The notes: generated by a model not told the origin, from the letters alone. DNA of 64,000 nt from Leptolyngbya sp. BC1307 (GCF_002286735.1 NZ_NRTA01000007.1:1-64000); one strand, 5' to 3'. Shown: positions 23,464 to 33,335, counted from the stretch's first letter. Numbers and translations are program-made.

Positions 23464-23573
23464 GGTACTACTTCAAAGAGATCAGTGAGCGAGAGGTCAG
23501 AGGCATAAAGTCGACTGCAAACTAAAGGTAAGAGAGGTAATGTCAAAGCCAGAATGCTTACAAGCAGCTTTGA

Positions 23574-24902
23574 CTAGCGGAAAAAGTTGCTGTTGTTATT
23601 GTTATTGTCGTTGAAGATGTTTTCAAAGAAATTGGTGAAGCCAAAGACATCGCGGAACGGCTGAGAAATGGTTCGCAGTGCAAACGATACCCGGCCAATG
23701 AGGTTGCGACCGACCACAACGATGTCACTGTCTTCTAAAGGCGGATTTTGGGTGATATCGCCCTGAATGGCGGATTTTGCATCCAGACTGACAGTGACTG
23801 CTCGGCCTGTTTCTGGGTCGTAGCGAATCAGCGCTACATCACCCAGGTTGGCCGTATCTGGGTTGACCCCCAACAGCGAAACTGCATCTATAAATGTACT
23901 GCCATTATTAAGATTGAGCGTGCCAATCCCAGATCGGCCGCTCGCATAGTTGAGGAAGCGCACATTGATAATCGGCTGAGCTAAGGTAGAGCGGGCGACC
24001 AAATAGCGATCATATTCATCTAGCTGACTAGGATCTAGCTCAGGAATGACGACAACATCGCCATTTTCCAAGCGGACATTCGGTAGCGGACTGCCCTCTT
24101 TTAGGGGGGTAAACAGATCGACACTGACCGTTTCTTCAGTAATACCACCGCCCCGTCGCAATTGCCTTTGAACCTGAATAGCTCGTAGGTCAGACGTGCG
24201 GGTCGCGCCACCAGCAGTCAGCAGCGCTGTCGCGACACTCGGATCGGCGAGCGGATAAAAGCCGGGCCGCTGCACAGCGCCTACAATAGTCACTTCCACC
24301 CCGCGCTGTGCCACCAGAGTGATGGAAACGTCGCGCGGATCGCGAATAACTACATACTGGTTATAAATCCCCCGCAGCCGGTCTTCGGCTTCGGCTAGGG
24401 TCAGCCCCTCAAACGGCACGGCGCCTTGAATAGGCACAATGATTCTACCCTGTAAATCAAGGGTAGCCTCAAAGGTGAGATCGGGATAGCGCTGTACGCT
24501 TACAAAAATCGAATCTCCCGGTCCGAGGTGATAGCCATCAAAAGTTGACTCTAGATTAGCGGGCCTGACGACGGTATTAGGTTCTATCAGCGGTCGTTCA
24601 AACCGGGGGCCATTCTGGGGTGGCAAGCTAGGCACCTGCTCTACCGAACCCTCTCGCCGAGGCGATCGCTCAGCAGAGCCAGCCCCATTCTGAACAGGGG
24701 TAGCGCCGGGTGCAGCGGGCTCTGCCGGGGGCAACGTCGGCAAATCAACCTGCGCCTGCGCCGGTATAGCACTGCCGATGAGGCTGGTAATACATAGCGT
24801 ACCTGCTAGACAGCGGGCCGAGAAGGTGATTAGTTTGGCTGTCCGGGTCACGATAGACCGGGACGCGATAGTGCTATTGGAACCTGATAGACCGTTATTC
24901 AT
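23574..24902 (-). CDS. polysaccharide export protein (Wza-like, SLBB domains)
   Basis: Outer-membrane side of the EPS exporter. An N-terminal signal peptide is likely (FSARCLAGTLCITSLIGSAIPAQAQ). It is followed by a P-rich spacer and the Poly_export domain YHLGPGDSIFVSVQRYPDL. At least two SLBB-type domains come next (VTIVGAVQRPGFYPL; DAVSLLGVNPDTANLGDVALIRYDP). The C-terminus is asparagine-rich (NDNNNNNSNFF). It has 442 residues. It is transcribed just before the Wzc-like gene. Confidence 0.9.
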   Translation of the reverse strand: MNNGLSGSNSTIASRSIVTRTAKLITFSARCLAGTLCITSLIGSAIPAQAQVDLPTLPPAEPAAPGATPVQNGAGSAERSPRREGSVEQVPSLPPQNGPRFERPLIEPNTVVRPANLESTFDGYHLGPGDSIFVSVQRYPDLTFEATLDLQGRIIVPIQGAVPFEGLTLAEAEDRLRGIYNQYVVIRDPRDVSITLVAQRGVEVTIVGAVQRPGFYPLADPSVATALLTAGGATRTSDLRAIQVQRQLRRGGGITEETVSVDLFTPLKEGSPLPNVRLENGDVVVIPELDPSQLDEYDRYLVARSTLAQPIINVRFLNYASGRSGIGTLNLNNGSTFIDAVSLLGVNPDTANLGDVALIRYDPETGRAVTVSLDAKSAIQGDITQNPPLEDSDIVVVGRNLIGRVSFALRTISQPFRDVFGFTNFFENIFNDNNNNNSNFFR

Positions 24903-25133
24903 AACTGCTTAGTAATGACTGACAGGGGGCTTGCGACCAAGTGATTTGTCACCTGTTTGATCGAATTTATGTGGGCTATGAGCGCGACTCGCGGCGGTCA
25001 ATACATCTTACGAACCCACGTAAAATATAGTGTTAAAAAACGCACATCTCTAAGACTTTTCTCACTTTATTATCAAATCAACACAAGCCAGGACGATAGC
25101 GTTATATGGGCAAAATAAACAGTCGGCTTGGGT

Positions 25134-25958
25134 TCAAGACTTGAGTTGAGCCCTGTGCCCATAGCGGCTCAAGCCGCCCCCAGGCATCTGTGCAGATGCC
25201 GAGGTAAAAACGCTCTGTAGCAGCGTCTTTTGTAAAGTTTTACCAAGAGATTCTAGAGTCTCCTGATGCGGCGCAATATCGCTCAGTGGGGCAATTGGCA
25301 GCCAGACGCTGACAGCTACCCAGGGCATTCTCTCGTAGCGACTCCACTGCGCCTTTTGATCGGCCCAGAACCATCGCGCTGGGGAAGCGCTGCCGCCAGT
25401 AGGCCAGGCGTACCACTGTAAAACTGCGTAGGTTTGTCCCTGACCCCATGCACGGAAGAAATCACCGCTAATCCGGACAGTTTTAGAATTTTCTGAGTGA
25501 TTAGTCGGTACGCCAAAGGACAATTTTTGATGAGAATCTGTAGTCCAGTGCTGAGAGCCTTTGATATCTAGCCATTCAACTTCTGGCTGATCTGCTTCCC
25601 ATATCTGCGGACGCAACAGCAGAAAAACGGGCGATGTGACACCTGCATCACTCTTCTCAGGAGCAGCCGTACTGTCTCCATCAGTAGCAATGGGTAATAG
25701 TTTTTGAATGGACCAGGTCTTGCCACCGAGCTTATTTTTGACCTGCTCATCGGTTACCCAGCCAGGCAGTGGGACGCCCTGGTCGCGAATAGCTTGCAGG
25801 GCGCTCTGGTGAGGTAGCTGAGGCGGCGTCGCCCAAGGCCAGCTAGAGAAATATCGCGGTAGGGCGCTCACGGCTATAAATAGCGCCAGGGCAGCCACGA
25901 CAATCCGCATGACGACGGAATTTTTGGTAGGGCGCTGATCGGGGAGTGTAGAAGACAC
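25134..25958 (-). CDS. cyanoexosortase-associated (EpsI-like) protein
   Basis: A membrane-anchored protein with one N-terminal helix (VVMRIVVAALALFIAVSALPRYF) and a periplasmic domain with several W/Y-rich strands (FFRAWGQGQTYAVLQWYAWP). It follows the exosortase gene by 55 nt. This position and layout match the cyanoexosortase system-associated proteins described in exosortase loci. The C-terminus is short and polar. It starts with GTG. The precise subfamily (B is my guess) needs an HMM. Confidence 0.7.
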   Translation of the reverse strand: MSSTLPDQRPTKNSVVMRIVVAALALFIAVSALPRYFSSWPWATPPQLPHQSALQAIRDQGVPLPGWVTDEQVKNKLGGKTWSIQKLLPIATDGDSTAAPEKSDAGVTSPVFLLLRPQIWEADQPEVEWLDIKGSQHWTTDSHQKLSFGVPTNHSENSKTVRISGDFFRAWGQGQTYAVLQWYAWPTGGSASPARWFWADQKAQWSRYERMPWVAVSVWLPIAPLSDIAPHQETLESLGKTLQKTLLQSVFTSASAQMPGGGLSRYGHRAQLKS

Positions 25959-26013
25959 AGGGCTAATCTGCTTTGCGCAGGCGGCTACAGGTGAGAGCGG
26001 GCAGTACTAGACG

Positions 26014-27000
26014 TTAGAAGTAGTCGGGTCGAGGCGGATGAGGCCGGGTATTGATAGGGTTGCCAGCGGTTTTACCTGGTTCAGCCGATGACTTTCTTAG
26101 GGGGGAGACCTGGGAGCGGGCATCGGGTACAGTAGCGCTGACTCTGAGGCTAGCGGGTGCGTACTGCTCCAACAGTCGAATTAAGACAATTAGCATTCCT
26201 AGCGTAGCCGCTGAGTAAAGGTCGCCGCCCCAGCTTTCGTGCAGCCAGTCGAAGGCCCTGGTCATTTGAGCGCCGTGGAAAAATGCTAGGACAGTATTGC
26301 GAACGATGTTGCCCGCTACGCTAATGGCAACAATGCCAGTGAAGAATAGGCCAGTTCTCAGCCGGGAGCGATTGAGACCTGTCCAGTAAACCAGTATCAG
26401 ACCCATATAAAGGCTGGTGAATAGCATTTTTAGACCCGCACAGTGGGGGGCCACTTCAACCAGCTGATTGCTTACGGATAGATAGATCCCATCGACTTGG
26501 ACATCGACGCCGAACTGCTGCAGGATAAAACCGGCGACGGATGCGATGAAACCTTGCAAGGGAAGAACGTAGGGCTCAATCAGGTAGGGTAGCTGAGTGG
26601 GCGTAGCCAGCAGCAGCAGCAGCCAGGGAAATGACTGCAGCCTGAACCCTGGTTTGCCTTTCAGCACTAAGAGCAAACCCGCTAGCAGCAGCGGCAATGA
26701 CAGATTCATCAGATCGACCAGACCACTGCTGTAAAACGGCACTGCTACTAGCAGTAAGGGAAAGGCCAGCCAGTGCATCTGAGGCGGCAGCTTGTGCCAT
26801 GCGGCTCGCCGCTCCCAAACCAGGTAGGCCGCAAACGGAATTCCTAGCAGCCCGTGACTGAAATATTCGTGCTGAATGCTGATGGATTTATTCAGCCAGC
26901 CGTCTACCCAGTGCCACAGCAGAGGACCGTAGAGAATGCCAATCAGGCCGAGCATGATTCCTTCAAGCGATAGCGATGGTCTGGTTTTAGAAGCTAGCAT
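26014..27000 (-). CDS. cyanoexosortase (probably type B)
   Basis: A polytopic membrane transpeptidase-like enzyme expected to cleave PEP-CTERM-type sorting signals. About eight hydrophobic segments are visible. The catalytic cysteine is in VAPHCAGLKMLF, the arginine in GNIVRNTVLAFFH and the histidine in FFHG or the following segment, in the order of the exosortase triad. It has 328 residues with a proline-rich cytosolic tail (TRPHPPRPDYF). It is clustered with Wza and Wzc homologues, as usual for exosortases, which accompany EPS genes. Confidence 0.85.
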   Translation of the reverse strand: MLASKTRPSLSLEGIMLGLIGILYGPLLWHWVDGWLNKSISIQHEYFSHGLLGIPFAAYLVWERRAAWHKLPPQMHWLAFPLLLVAVPFYSSGLVDLMNLSLPLLLAGLLLVLKGKPGFRLQSFPWLLLLLATPTQLPYLIEPYVLPLQGFIASVAGFILQQFGVDVQVDGIYLSVSNQLVEVAPHCAGLKMLFTSLYMGLILVYWTGLNRSRLRTGLFFTGIVAISVAGNIVRNTVLAFFHGAQMTRAFDWLHESWGGDLYSAATLGMLIVLIRLLEQYAPASLRVSATVPDARSQVSPLRKSSAEPGKTAGNPINTRPHPPRPDYF

Positions 27001-27060
27001 GGGAAATTAGCCGGAATAAAGGGGCGCAGATGAGCGGGCGCTGTTGAGTAAATTAAGGTG

Positions 27061-28242
27061 TCAGACGGTCAGATTCGTAGCAGTTGCAGGCGTAGCGGCG
27101 ATCGCTGACTTAATAACACTGACTACTCGGCCAAGCTGGTCTGTGGTCAGGCCGGGATACATGGGTAATGACAAAATCTCCTGGCTGAGTGTCTCAGCGT
27201 GGGGAAAATCACCTGGCCCATGGCCTAAAGACTGAAAAGCAGGCTGCAGGTGGCAGGGCGTAGGGTAATGGATGCCAGTCTGAATCTCTTGACTGTTGAG
27301 CTCTAGCTGTAAAACGGTGCGGTCTATGGGGCAATCGGTGGTGACTCGTAATACATAGAGGTGGTAGACATGGCCCGAACCGCTGCTGTTTTTTATCGGT
27401 CTGATGCCGTAGTCAGCGAGCGGTGTGATCGCCTGGTCGTAATAAGCAGCGAGTCGGTTGCGATCGCGGTTCCAGCCTTCTAGATAGGGCAACTTGAGCT
27501 GCAATACGCCTGCCTGTATAGTATCCAATCGGCTGTTGACGCCGCCCGGATCGGTGTGAAAATACTTGCGAGTGGCCCCGTAATTACGCAGCGATCGCAC
27601 CGTTTGCGCGATCAGCGCCTGGTGGGTCACCAACATGCCGCCATCGCCCAGAGCGCCCAGGTTTTTACTGGGGTAAAAGCTAAAGGCTGCTGCCAGCCCA
27701 ACAGAGCCAGCCCGATAGCCTTCGCGCTCAGCCAGATGAGCCTGGGCCGCATCTTCAAAAACGACTAGATTGTAGCGTTTAGCCAGGTCGAGCAGAGCGG
27801 TTGGTGAGACCATCTGTCCGTAGAGGTGAACAGGCACAATGGCCCGAGTTTTAGGCGTAATCGCTCGCTCTGCTGCCGCTAAATCGATCAGCGCTGTCTG
27901 CGGATCGCAATCGACAAAGACTGGGATCGCCCCTGTGCGCACAATCCCAATCAGCGTTGCCACAAAAGTATTGGCCGGTAGGATGACTTCGTCCCCGGCG
28001 CAGATGCCGCAGGCCCGCAGTCCGAGCGCGATCGCATCAGTTCCGCAGCCGACGCCAACGCCATGAGCGCTCTGGCAAGCACTGGCAAAGGCCGCTTCAA
28101 ACTCGGCAACCGGCTGGCCGAGGACGTAGTTATCTTCATCTAAAGCCGCTTCTACGATGGCCAAAATTTCTGATCGGAGCGGTTGATGCTGCCAGGCAAG
28201 ATCGACGAATGGAACGGGGATGGGCGAACGAGCGTAGGCCAT
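27061..28242 (-). CDS. DegT/DnrJ/EryC1/StrS-family aminotransferase
   Basis: A PLP-dependent sugar aminotransferase that probably makes an amino sugar for the neighbouring polysaccharide pathway. The family start VPFVDLAWQH, GVGCGTDAIALGLRA and FEDAAQAHLAE are visible, and the PLP lysine is in SFYPSKNLGALGDGG. VNSRLDTIQAGVLQLKLPYL is also typical. It has 393 residues. The gene lies 60 nt upstream of the exosortase on the same strand and is the first gene of the EPS block in this window. Confidence 0.92.
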   Translation of the reverse strand: MAYARSPIPVPFVDLAWQHQPLRSEILAIVEAALDEDNYVLGQPVAEFEAAFASACQSAHGVGVGCGTDAIALGLRACGICAGDEVILPANTFVATLIGIVRTGAIPVFVDCDPQTALIDLAAAERAITPKTRAIVPVHLYGQMVSPTALLDLAKRYNLVVFEDAAQAHLAEREGYRAGSVGLAAAFSFYPSKNLGALGDGGMLVTHQALIAQTVRSLRNYGATRKYFHTDPGGVNSRLDTIQAGVLQLKLPYLEGWNRDRNRLAAYYDQAITPLADYGIRPIKNSSGSGHVYHLYVLRVTTDCPIDRTVLQLELNSQEIQTGIHYPTPCHLQPAFQSLGHGPGDFPHAETLSQEILSLPMYPGLTTDQLGRVVSVIKSAIAATPATATNLTV

Positions 28243-28384
28243 AGAGAAAATCAGGAGAGCACACCAGTATGCGCAACGCCAGTATGCAGTGCCAGCGTCA
28301 GGTTATATCAGTCTGACTCGATTCTTAAGCAGTTTACCGACTGAAGGATGAATTCTCTGTAAAGCTTGCCTAAATGACTTCAAC

Positions 28385-28436
28385 AGGTTTTGATTAGATA
28401 GCCACAGGGTAGGTTTTGATTAGATAGCCACAGGGT
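28385..28436. repeat. 26-bp exact tandem duplication in a divergent promoter region
   Basis: Two adjacent identical copies beginning AGGTTTTGATTAGATAGCC lie between the divergent aminotransferase gene and the 28496 gene, ~20 nt upstream of an extended -10 box. Doubling here could duplicate a regulator site. Confidence 0.85.
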
Positions 28437-28454
28437 GCCCCGTTTGCCCTGCAT

Positions 28455-28463
28455 TGCTATAAT
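28455..28463 (+). promoter_or_regulatory. extended -10 promoter
   Basis: TGCTATAAT is a perfect extended -10 element (TGnTATAAT), 32 nt before the ATG at 28496. No good -35 is seen, which fits the extended -10 class. Confidence 0.6.
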
Positions 28464-28495
28464 TTTATGTTGAGATTTTTCAGGCGTTTGGATCG

Positions 28496-28846
28496 ATGGA
28501 CTTTGAAACGGCTCGTCAGGTGCTCGCCAGCCAGACCCTCCCCCAGTATGAAACTGACGACACTTTTTTAGGCAGGCTGCGTCAGGGAAAGCCGCCAGTG
28601 CCTGGGCAAGTGACCACGCTACTGCTGGCTCTTAAAGTCATTCAAGATAGCTTAAAAGGAGGCTCTACACTGAACCGGGAGCTGGCCCACGCTCTCTTTT
28701 TAGTCGCGTACGAGAGCCGTAACCTATTTGAAGTTAGCCGCACCAGCCGGGTAGAGTGGCCGCCGCTACTGGACGAAGATCTAGAAAGAATTGCGATCGC
28801 TGCTTACAAAATATTTGCGGACGCTGCTGATCAAGCGAGCAGTTAG
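28496..28846 (+). CDS. conserved cyanobacterial protein, unknown function
   Basis: A 116-residue soluble, helical-looking protein (KPPVPGQVTTLLLALKVIQDSL; LNRELAHALFLVAYESRNLFE). I recall similar cyanobacterial proteins sometimes labelled dethiobiotin synthetase. There is no P-loop or BioD motif here and the length is half that of BioD, so I would not transfer that name. It has a clear promoter and a conventional ATG. Confidence 0.65.
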   Translation: MDFETARQVLASQTLPQYETDDTFLGRLRQGKPPVPGQVTTLLLALKVIQDSLKGGSTLNRELAHALFLVAYESRNLFEVSRTSRVEWPPLLDEDLERIAIAAYKIFADAADQASS

Positions 28847-28943
28847 CCGAATTAGCCCTTTAAGATTATTAGGTAGCCAATATTCACCCTTGCGACTAGA
28901 GTACAGGGGCAGCTTTTTGAAACCTTTAATCGATATAGATTCA

Positions 28944-29630
28944 ATGCCATCTCATTCTGACCTTGAGATCAAATCTCGCTTAGCGCTAGGGTTAGGTCTG
29001 CTCAGCCTGGTTGTGATTTTGCTATTGCGACTGCTGCTACCTGTACTAGCAATCTCTGGACTGGGGGCAGCGAGCTACTGGCTATGGCGACAGCAGCAAA
29101 GGCGACACCGACAGCGGCAGCGCCACCAGGCCCGGCTAAATACTAAGTTTTATCAGCTATTGCAACGGCAGCAAGGCCGCATCAGCGTGCTTGACTTTGC
29201 GATGCACAGTCGGCTTGACGGCGCATCCGCTCAAGCCTACCTCAATGCCCAGGCTCAGGCTTTTTCGGCCTACTTTGAAACGACGCTGCGTGGTGACATT
29301 ATCTATGTTTTCAATGTCGCGACGGTACCGGGCGAGATTCCGCATCACGCCACTGCTCAAGCAGAAGCTGCTTGGGCCCATGCTGAGAGCGCCCACATGC
29401 AGCGCACCCGCGAAGAGAAGGCTCAGGCTGCTTGGGCCAACGCCAAGCAAATTCGAACGCTGCGCCAGCTTTCACGGCGCGATTGCGGTCAGCGCTCCGA
29501 TGCGCCGACCGCGCTGCCAGCTACAGATACCTCAGGTAGCGATACGGCGCAGTTGCCGGTTGTCAGAAGTCGGGGCGATCGCGACCTTGACTCGGTAATC
29601 ACTATAGAAGTGCCAGCAGTGCGAGGGTAG
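28944..29630 (+). CDS. membrane-anchored protein, unknown function
   Basis: I choose the ATG at 28944 (MPSHSDLEIKSRL), because the upstream part of the ORF overlaps the previous gene in another frame and looks non-coding. A hydrophobic double segment (ALGLGLLSLVVILLLRLLLPVLAISGLGAASYWLW) is followed by an R/Q/H-rich stretch (RRHRQRQRHQARLN). A small domain (QQGRISVLDFAMHSRLDGASAQAYL) looks like a winged-helix-style motif. An A/E/R-rich helix follows. The function is unknown. Confidence 0.65.
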   Translation: MPSHSDLEIKSRLALGLGLLSLVVILLLRLLLPVLAISGLGAASYWLWRQQQRRHRQRQRHQARLNTKFYQLLQRQQGRISVLDFAMHSRLDGASAQAYLNAQAQAFSAYFETTLRGDIIYVFNVATVPGEIPHHATAQAEAAWAHAESAHMQRTREEKAQAAWANAKQIRTLRQLSRRDCGQRSDAPTALPATDTSGSDTAQLPVVRSRGDRDLDSVITIEVPAVRG

Positions 29631-29762
29631 TCAAGCGCATTCGACCTCTTTTTAGATAGCGACTTTACCGACTCTTTGCCGAGCAGGGCTTTACAAAGCG
29701 ACCTCAGTTGCTGAGCATAGGAAAGGTTTACTCGCAGACGCAAGTTTTAGGAGCGCTTAGCA

Positions 29763-30212
29763 GTGGAAAGAAGTTTTATCATGATCAAGCCCGACGGGGT
29801 ACAGCGGGGATTGGTCGGCGATATTATCAGCCGGTTTGAGACCAAAGGGTTTACGCTGGTGGGCCTCAAGCAGATGTCGGTTTCGCGGGATCTGGCCGAA
29901 GCCCACTACGCCGTCCATAAAGAGCGTCCTTTCTTTAAGGGTTTGGTAGATTACATTATCTCTGCTCCGGTAGTGTCCATGGTTTGGGAAGGCGATGGCG
30001 TGATTGCATCGGCGCGGAAGCTGATTGGGGCGACTAACCCTGTAGAAGCAGAGCCGGGTACGATTCGTGGTGACTACGGCATTACGATTGGCCGCAACCT
30101 GATTCACGGTTCTGACGCGCCGGAAACGGCTAAGAGCGAAATCGAGCTGTGGTTTGACGAGGGCAGCCTATGCAGTTGGGAGCCGACGATGAAGCCCTGG
30201 CTGTATGAATAA
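29763..30212 (+). CDS. ndk: nucleoside diphosphate kinase
   Basis: Transfers the gamma phosphate between NTPs and NDPs. The GTG start gives [20 protein letters not shown], the usual N-terminus; the internal ATG would remove the first strand. The active-site histidine is in [14 protein letters not shown]. It has 149 residues. It is followed by an excellent intrinsic terminator. Confidence 0.97.
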   Translation: MERSFIMIKPDGVQRGLVGDIISRFETKGFTLVGLKQMSVSRDLAEAHYAVHKERPFFKGLVDYIISAPVVSMVWEGDGVIASARKLIGATNPVEAEPGTIRGDYGITIGRNLIHGSDAPETAKSEIELWFDEGSLCSWEPTMKPWLYE

Positions 30213-30261
30213 GCTCATGCTTTGACTGCTCACGGTCAGTAGTTTTTAGCAGTCCTTAAAA

Positions 30262-30295
30262 AGCCCCGGTCCAGACAATTGGACCGGGGCTTTTT
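30262..30295 (+). terminator. rho-independent terminator after ndk
   Basis: An 11-bp perfect stem, AGCCCCGGTCC / GGACCGGGGCT, with an 8-nt loop is preceded by A5 and followed by T5. It can serve both strands, so it may also terminate the convergent 30320-30514 gene. Confidence 0.93.
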
Positions 30296-30319
30296 GCTAT
30301 ATCTCGCAGCGAACTGCCG

Positions 30320-30514
30320 CTACATATTGGCGCGGGCATCTTTGACAGCGGCTCTGAAAGCCAGAATGCCAGCAGGGATGCTGAGGGCCAGAATCACAGC
30401 CGTAGGCGCGGTGCCCCAGTCCGGGTCGCCAGATGAGAGTTCGAACATAGAGCCGACTGCTGCGATCGCCGTCAGGCAAGCTATTCCTAGAAATGCACCG
30501 CTTTTTGGGGTCAC
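30320..30514 (-). CDS. small two-helix membrane protein, unknown function
   Basis: A 64-residue protein with two hydrophobic helices (GAFLGIACLTAIAAVGSMFEL; APTAVILALSIPAGILAFRAAV) and a charged end, KDARANM. It starts with GTG, and the composition is coding-like. I believe similar short proteins occur widely in cyanobacteria. It lies in the gap between ndk and def, reading towards the shared terminator. Confidence 0.6.
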   Translation of the reverse strand: MTPKSGAFLGIACLTAIAAVGSMFELSSGDPDWGTAPTAVILALSIPAGILAFRAAVKDARANM

Positions 30515-30556
30515 AGAATTTTCTCCAAGCTGTATGTTATTAGCGAAAGTTTGGGA

Positions 30557-31120
30557 TTATTTAGCTTTTTTTACGTCTCTAGCAGAAAAACCGTGTTTCT
30601 GAAGCTCTTGATTGAGCGCGATCGCATTCTCCACCCGGTCTACAAACATGATGCCAGTGAGGTGATCCATTTCATGCTGAATGACGCGGGCCACCAAATC
30701 ATCAACTTTGAGCTTGCCGGGCCGACCGGCTTCGTCTTTAAAGCTGACTTCAATGGCCGTTGGCCGCACCACGTCTAGATAGACGCCGGGAATGCTCAGA
30801 CAGCCTTCTTGCCCGGTCGCCAGCTCCTTGCTGTAGCGAGTGATCTTAGGATTGATCAGCACGAGCGGCGGCGCAGCGGCATTTTCAGGGTCAGCGTCAA
30901 CGACGAGCAATTGCTTATTGACGGCTACTTGAGGCGCTGCCAGACCGATACCGTCTTCGCTGTACATGGTTTGCAGCATTTTACGCACTAGGTCACGCAG
31001 GTCGCCATCTATTTTGGCCACCCGTTTTGCGGGCTGACGCAAGCCGCGATCGCCCAGGTAAGAAATGGTCAGGGGCGGCTTCTTGAGCTTTTTCTTTTCG
31101 ACTTCGATGACTGCGGCCAT
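30557..31120 (-). CDS. def: peptide deformylase
   Basis: Removes the N-formyl group from nascent proteins and is a metal enzyme. The three family motifs are present: GIGLAAPQV, EGCLSIPGV (metal-binding Cys) and QHEMDHLTG (metal-binding His pair and catalytic Glu). It has 187 residues with a short basic N-terminal extension (EVEKKKLKKPPLTI). Confidence 0.97.
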   Translation of the reverse strand: MAAVIEVEKKKLKKPPLTISYLGDRGLRQPAKRVAKIDGDLRDLVRKMLQTMYSEDGIGLAAPQVAVNKQLLVVDADPENAAAPPLVLINPKITRYSKELATGQEGCLSIPGVYLDVVRPTAIEVSFKDEAGRPGKLKVDDLVARVIQHEMDHLTGIMFVDRVENAIALNQELQKHGFSARDVKKAK

Positions 31121-31326
31121 GGTGCTGTAAAGAGTGTTTAAATATCGGGTTATTCAGTCTATTGTAACAACTCGCACTGACTTCGAGATGAGCGAACCCG
31201 AAATAATCTGCCTCAGCAGCTTCAGCAGCGGCAAAAAAATCTGATTTACCGCTAGCTGGTATCAAGCACCTTTGATAAGGGCAAACTGAAGCCTAGAAAA
31301 GCCCGGCTGTGGAGCTACTAATCATC

Positions 31327-32235
31327 GTGCTGAAATCGCTAACCAAGACCGATTATTTACTGCATGAGACGCTGCGAGGATTGCAGCGGGGCGGCTGGAT
31401 GAACTGGGCGGCTATCAGTACGATGACGGTGCTGCTGTTTTTATTTGGGGTGAGCCTGCAGGCGAGCTGGCAGATAGAGGGGCTGCTCAACCAGTTTGGC
31501 TCACAGCTGGTGATCTCCACCTACTTAGAGAGCGGTGTCGATGCTAGCAGTCTGCTGGGGCAGATAGAGAAACTGCCCGGTGTGGTCACGGTTGAAGCGG
31601 TCAGCAAAGAGCAGGCTTGGGCTCAGCTCACCGAGGATCTGGGTCTGTCGGATGTTTCTAATGCCTCTTCTCAGCTGAATGGTAACCCGCTGGTTGATGA
31701 AATCAAGGTCAAGGCACGGGCGGCGGAGCAGGTGCCTCAGCTCGCTAGAACGCTGAAAAGCATGGGCGGTGTTAGCGATGTGCTCTACGTCAGTGAGGTG
31801 GTGCAGCAGCTACGTGACCTCAATCAGGGGTTGCGCTGGGTGAGTTTGTCGGTGGTGAGTCTGCTGAGCCTGACGGCGATCGCTGTGGTCACCACCACTA
31901 TTCGGCTGATTGCGATCGCCCGTCGTCAAGAAATCGAAGTCATGCAGCTCGTGGGCGCTACCCGCAGCTGGATCTATCTGCCCTTTTTACTACAGGGATC
32001 TGTCTTTGGGATTGTAGGCGCTGGTGGATCGTGGGGACTGCTGCTGACCATTCAGACTGGGCTCAGTTCTCTCTCAGCTAGCCAGCAGCCCGCCTTCATT
32101 GCGTTTTTGATCAAAGGGCTTCAGCTCACGCCTCAACAGTGGATTTTGCTACCGATGGCGCTCGCTTTCTTAGGCATCGGGATTGGTTTGCTTGGCAGCG
32201 TTTTGGCCGTCAAAAAAGTAGCCGCCGCCAGGTAG
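31327..32235 (+). CDS. ftsX: cell division protein FtsX
   Basis: Permease-like partner of FtsE that activates septal peptidoglycan hydrolases. I prefer the GTG at 31327 (MLKSLTKTDYLLHETLRGLQRGGWMNW), which matches the family start; the ORF track opens six codons earlier at another GTG. There are four membrane helices, with an extracytoplasmic domain between the first two (residues ~45-165), and the C-terminal FtsX domain contains RRQEIEVMQLVGATRSWIYLPF. ftsE is not adjacent. A 14-bp duplication follows the stop. Confidence 0.9.
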   Translation: MLKSLTKTDYLLHETLRGLQRGGWMNWAAISTMTVLLFLFGVSLQASWQIEGLLNQFGSQLVISTYLESGVDASSLLGQIEKLPGVVTVEAVSKEQAWAQLTEDLGLSDVSNASSQLNGNPLVDEIKVKARAAEQVPQLARTLKSMGGVSDVLYVSEVVQQLRDLNQGLRWVSLSVVSLLSLTAIAVVTTTIRLIAIARRQEIEVMQLVGATRSWIYLPFLLQGSVFGIVGAGGSWGLLLTIQTGLSSLSASQQPAFIAFLIKGLQLTPQQWILLPMALAFLGIGIGLLGSVLAVKKVAAAR

Positions 32236-32258
32236 ATTTGAGACAGCTCTCATAAACC

Positions 32259-32286
32259 ACTGGCAAACTAACACTGGCAAACTAAT
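32259..32286. repeat. 14-bp tandem duplication downstream of ftsX
   Basis: Two exact adjacent copies of CACTGGCAAACTAA, 24 nt after the ftsX stop. Each copy contains TAA. Confidence 0.8.
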
Positions 32287-32290
32287 AATC

Positions 32291-32338
32291 AAAATCCCCC
32301 GTTAGCCTGTGCAACTACACAGCTCAGCGGGGGATTTT
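32291..32338. terminator. bidirectional terminator between ftsX and psaC
   Basis: AAAATCCCCCG and CGGGGGATTTT form a perfect 11-bp outer stem, with CTGTG/CACAG pairing inside. A/T runs on both sides suit termination of the convergent ftsX and psaC transcripts. Confidence 0.85.
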
Positions 32339-32414
32339 GATGAGTACTGATTCCTCGCAGGGTCTGCTTCAAGGGCCATGCTTCAGAAAGCCAGACGCCT
32401 TAGTCCAGATCTAG

Positions 32415-33057
<643 letters not shown>

Positions 33058-33297
33058 ATGAGTGACGACATTTTAGGAAAGGTTCAGAAGATTGTTTCTG
33101 AGCAGTTAGGGGTAGACGAAGCCGAGGTCAAGCCAGAGGCTAACTTCGCCAATGATTTGGGCGCTGATTCGCTCGACACCGTTGAATTGGTCATGGCGCT
33201 AGAAGAAGAATTTGACATTGAAATCCCTGACGAAGCGGCTGAAAGCATCAGCACTGTGCAGTCAGCTGTTGACTTTATTAAGTCGAAAGCGGCTTAG
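33058..33297 (+). CDS. acpP: acyl carrier protein
   Basis: Carries growing fatty acyl chains on phosphopantetheine. I choose the ATG at 33058 ([12 protein letters not shown]), giving the normal 79 residues; the upstream 15-residue extension is not family-like. The modified serine is in [14 protein letters not shown]. It is followed 210 nt later by fabF, the usual partner. Confidence 0.97.
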   Translation: MSDDILGKVQKIVSEQLGVDEAEVKPEANFANDLGADSLDTVELVMALEEEFDIEIPDEAAESISTVQSAVDFIKSKAA

Positions 33298-33335
33298 ATC
33301 TGGGTCGCTTGCTAGGATCATGGCTACCGGGCCGT

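Noticed and set aside
28496-28846. Dethiobiotin synthetase label for the 116-aa protein
   Set aside because: No P-loop or BioD motifs and about half the expected length.
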